Positions 61,306 through 64,000 of a stretch of DNA of 64,000 nt are shown here, one piece after another. The number at the start of each line of letters is the position of its first letter. Positions within the stretch are counted from its first letter, which is position 1. A program made the position numbers and the translations under genes. Below the pieces are notes generated by a model that searched no databases, had not been told where the DNA came from, and saw only the letters and a program-made list of their open reading frames with translations. This DNA is from Physcomitrium patens (taxonomy: Eukaryota > Streptophyta > Bryopsida > Funariales > Funariaceae). The stretch spans positions 18,407,982 through 18,471,981 of the forward strand of contig NC_037256.1 in assembly GCF_000002425.4 (NCBI RefSeq). The letters are read 5' to 3'.

Positions 61306-62504
61306 ATGGAGGCACCCTTGGAGGCAGCGTAACACCTTGGAGTGGTATACCAATGTGGAGGTCCGGGGGAATACTTGATATATCCGACAGATTTGGAAAG
61401 CTCTGATTATGTTAGTATTGATTGGATGATCAAGTATGATGTGCACCATGTTAGTACCATGGACACAGGATTCAGTACTTGACACATGTCAGACTTACCA
61501 ACTGATTTTCAACCAGCGCGGGGGTTGAAACAGAACATCGTTGTTGTAGCTTTAAGTCAAACTATTAATTTGGCAACCAGAGCAGAGCCACAGATAATTA
61601 AGGTCTACAAAGATATTAAGGACCAGAAGTTGACCTATTAGACAGAATTTTTCTTGCATCATAAGTCCACTTTTGCTTGGACTTATGCTGATTTAAAGGA
61701 TATTTTCTCTGACGTCTATGAGCATCGTATCATTTTAGAGGAGAACTCTAAATTGGTACGGCAAAAGCAACATCACCTTAATCCTAAATATTCCCTCATG
61801 GTGAAGGAAGAATTGGACAAGCTTCTTGCAATTGATTTTATTTACTCGATATCAAATAGCGAGTGGATTTCTCCAATTATCATGGTGCCAAAAAAGAATG
61901 AAAAAATACGCATTTGTCAGGATTTTCAAAAACTTAATGCGGCTACCAAGAAGGATTACTTTCCGTTGCCTTTTACAAATAGTATATTGGATGCCATAGT
62001 CGGTCACAAATGTTATTCATTTTATAATCGATTTTGTAGATATAATCAAGACAAATTACAATGGAAGACCAGCTTAAGATGACCTTTACTATGGATTAGG
62101 GCACATTTGCTTATTGCGTGATGCCTTTTGGATTATGTAACATCACAGCCACGTTTCAAAGAGTGATAACTTAAGCCTTCTAAGACTATCTCCGGATGTT
62201 TATAGAGCTCTTTTTAGATGACTTTTGTGCATTCACTACAAAACATGATCATCTTAATTGTCTAGGACAAATGTTTGGCTTGGTGCATTAAATTTGGAAT
62301 ATCATTGTATTTGGAGAAGTGTCAATTTGGTGTTCCGTCCAAAAAATTATTAAGACATATCATCTCTAACCATAGTATTGCTACAGATCTTGACAAAGTA
62401 CAGTATATAATGAACTTGATCTGATCAGAGATGGTCTCCGGTGTTCATGGATTTGTGGACCATGTTAGTTATTATCGAAGATTCATTCGTTTGTTCAAAT
62501 GGAT

Positions 62505-62768
62505 TTGTTGATCCCAATTATTGGAATTAAACGGAGTATTGTATTGCTGATAAGTATGCCCCGATTGCTTGCTATTTCCACATATAGGCACATAATTGTC
62601 ACTGGCTCAAGGATTGAGACATTCTCTAGCACAATTATCAATCGGTTTGCAATGAAAACAACGAAGTCGTCTTCTTGTACCCCCATCAGGTATATTCAGT
62701 ATCTCCACTAGTATATACCTACTAGGCTTGTTCCATGTAGGATTAGAAAATGAACTTGATCATCCCGT
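62505..62768 (-). mobile_element. Minus-strand Tat/Athila-like gag scrap
   Basis: The minus-strand reading matches 57450-57690 (landmarks AAGCCTAGTAGG, and GGGGCATACTTATCA), covering the two-zinc-knuckle part of gag. It is bounded by plus-strand RT on the left and a family F LTR on the right. Confidence 0.75.
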
Positions 62769-64000
62769 TGTCCTGTTCTAACGTGAGTATACAGTGAAAA
62801 ATAAAAAGAAAGGGGAATTTTATTAATATTCAGTTACCTCGAATATTGGGAGCATCGACCAACTCCAGTACAAATACTGAGTGGTCAGGTTCAGTCACTC
62901 CGTTACAGTCAGCCGGGGCATACTGAAATGCTCCATTCGATTCCAATAACGGGAGTCAGCAGGAAGAGAAGGACCAATTCACACGACGGGTTCGAGGAGC
63001 CAATTGGATCCAATTTCGATAATCCAATCCGGGTCTTCTTATCCAATATGAGACCTGAATTGGCTGGGCAACCCAATGCAGTCTAATTACGGGAAATCCA
63101 AGTCTTACTACGGGTCTTAGCCAATCTGATGCGAGGACCAATTTGACCCAATTACGGGAACATCCAGGTTACTACGGGCATCTTTCCCAATACAGGACCT
63201 GAATTGGTCGGGCGACTCAATGTGGTCCCGATTACGGGGTTCGATTCTGTTTCAGGCTGTCCTGTTTTTTGTGCCGTTTCAGGGAACGTTGTTTTCGGTA
63301 AATGGATTTCTTAAAGGTAAAAACAGAGGAGAAAGCTTGACGGCGAGAGCCAATTTCGGATCCAAGCTTGAGGTGGGAGCCAATTCCGGATCTAAGACGG
63401 AAGATTGAAGAAATTCAGAGGATAAGGTTAGGGGAGATATAGTTTTGAGGGAGGAGGTTTTTTTTCTTTCGGAGAATCGGGGGAGGGGGAGGTAGTTTTC
63501 AAGCTTTTGCAAGGTTACTAGTTCAGTTTCATTGGAGGTTTTTGAAGATCAAGGAAATTAGAGAGAGGAGCTTCATGCTTCGGGTCGGGGAAGGAAAGAC
63601 ATAGAATTTGGATTTTTCTTCTTCGTAGAGTTTTGAGAAGACTGAGGCAATCGCTGCTGAAGTCAGTGTTGTAATGGTGAATCGGGATTTTTAAATGAAG
63701 TGGGTTTGAATACTCTTGACTGTTTTGTAAAAATTGAGTTACGTTTGTGATTGAAGGATTAAAGGGGTGTCTATAGGATTGAGTATGCGGAGTGAATGAA
63801 ATTTATTGGGTTAATCTAACAGGACAGTCAGTGGATACAAGATCGTAAGTACAAAGGAGTATTGAAGATTAACAGTTTGGGTTGTTCGGGGTTCTCTGTA
63901 ACCTCTAGAGACCTATCGGCTGGGGCAAAAAAAAAAAGACTTCGACAAGTAGTCGAAGAGCATTCGTATAGATTTACAGTACATTGTTACAGTCGTTTAT
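62769..64000 (-). repeat. Family F LTR, copy 3, runs off the window
   Basis: Inverted relative to copies 1 and 2; its plus-strand left end is TGTCCTGTTC. The minus-strand landmark AATAAATTTCATTCACTCCG is shared with copy 1. An internal duplication of about 90 bp is visible near 63040-63240 (repeats of AATTCAGGTC(T/C)). Its start lies beyond 64000. Confidence 0.75.

Larger units (their letters stand above)
57346..62504 (+). mobile_element. Second Tat/Athila-like gypsy fossil
   Basis: Gag with two zinc knuckles (CFRCRQIDYYASKC near 57541; CGNYKQSGHTYQQY near 57619), an inverted LTR scrap (57834-58030), a protease region (58320-58760; DVSIDGLMILGVRVDG, and LYQAKAKNDWGQGTLTIGKG), two abutting family F LTRs (58842-61305), then RT (61490-62500; VPKKNEKIRICQDFQKLNAA, KKDYFPLPF, GFVDHVSYYRRFIR). 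It ends at a junction with a minus-strand gag scrap. Better preserved than family E but broken in several places. Confidence 0.8.

Noticed and set aside
1-64000. CRISPR arrays, bacterial operons, rRNA or tRNA genes
   Set aside because: None seen. The spliced genes and LTR elements show eukaryotic nuclear DNA.

Overview
This looks like nuclear DNA of a land plant, most likely a bryophyte such as a moss. The support is spliced genes with short GT-AG introns, a plant-type Ran-binding protein 1 gene, and plant retrotransposon lineages (Ty3/gypsy chromovirus, Tat/Athila-like, Ty1/copia). The species is not readable from the sequence, and 'moss' is an inference. About 55 of the 64 kb is very AT-rich, gene-poor, nested and decayed LTR-retrotransposon sequence. 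A single island of ordinary composition, about 31.5-40.3 kb, carries the host genes. Layout: 1-5934 is a minus-strand Tat/Athila-like fossil (protease, zinc knuckles, gag, PBS, LTR), split by a solo LTR-like repeat ('family B'). 5935-10900 is a plus-strand Ty1/copia fossil with another family B repeat in it; 11040-11420 is a second copia RT scrap. 11430-14400 is a minus-strand gypsy gag-protease fossil whose LTR ('family C') was split by a young gypsy chromovirus at 14582-20817. The young element has clean 5-bp target duplications, about 2% LTR divergence and several coding breaks. 24311-30020 is an old, heavily decayed relative ('family E').

Host genes: both recognised genes lie on the minus strand. 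RanBP1 (34154-36205, four coding exons, 213 aa) is a cytosolic co-factor for Ran GTP hydrolysis in nuclear transport. A classical short-chain dehydrogenase of the 15-hydroxyprostaglandin-dehydrogenase type (37241-39051, seven coding exons, 276 aa) keeps all catalytic residues. They share no evident pathway.

Right side: 41.7-42.8 and 50.2-51.2 kb hold more family E LTRs. 44.9-47.7 kb is a 1.2-kb-arm inverted repeat built from two family C LTRs. 51.25-51.96 kb is a degenerate minisatellite. 53.0-57.35 kb is a family E element carrying inserted solo LTRs of two other families. 57.35-62.5 kb is a second Tat/Athila-like fossil with two abutting long LTRs ('family F') inside it. It meets a minus-strand gag scrap and a third family F LTR that runs off the window end.

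Most notable: the young chromovirus and its old relatives appear to be self-primed (Tf1/sushi mode). The first 11 nt expected of the transcript are perfectly complementary to an 11-nt site two bases after the LTR, and the pairing is kept by covariation in a diverged family. The young element's U3 is also a dense array of perfect heat-shock elements just upstream of a TATA box, and it carries an extra ORF after the chromodomain that its old relative lacks.
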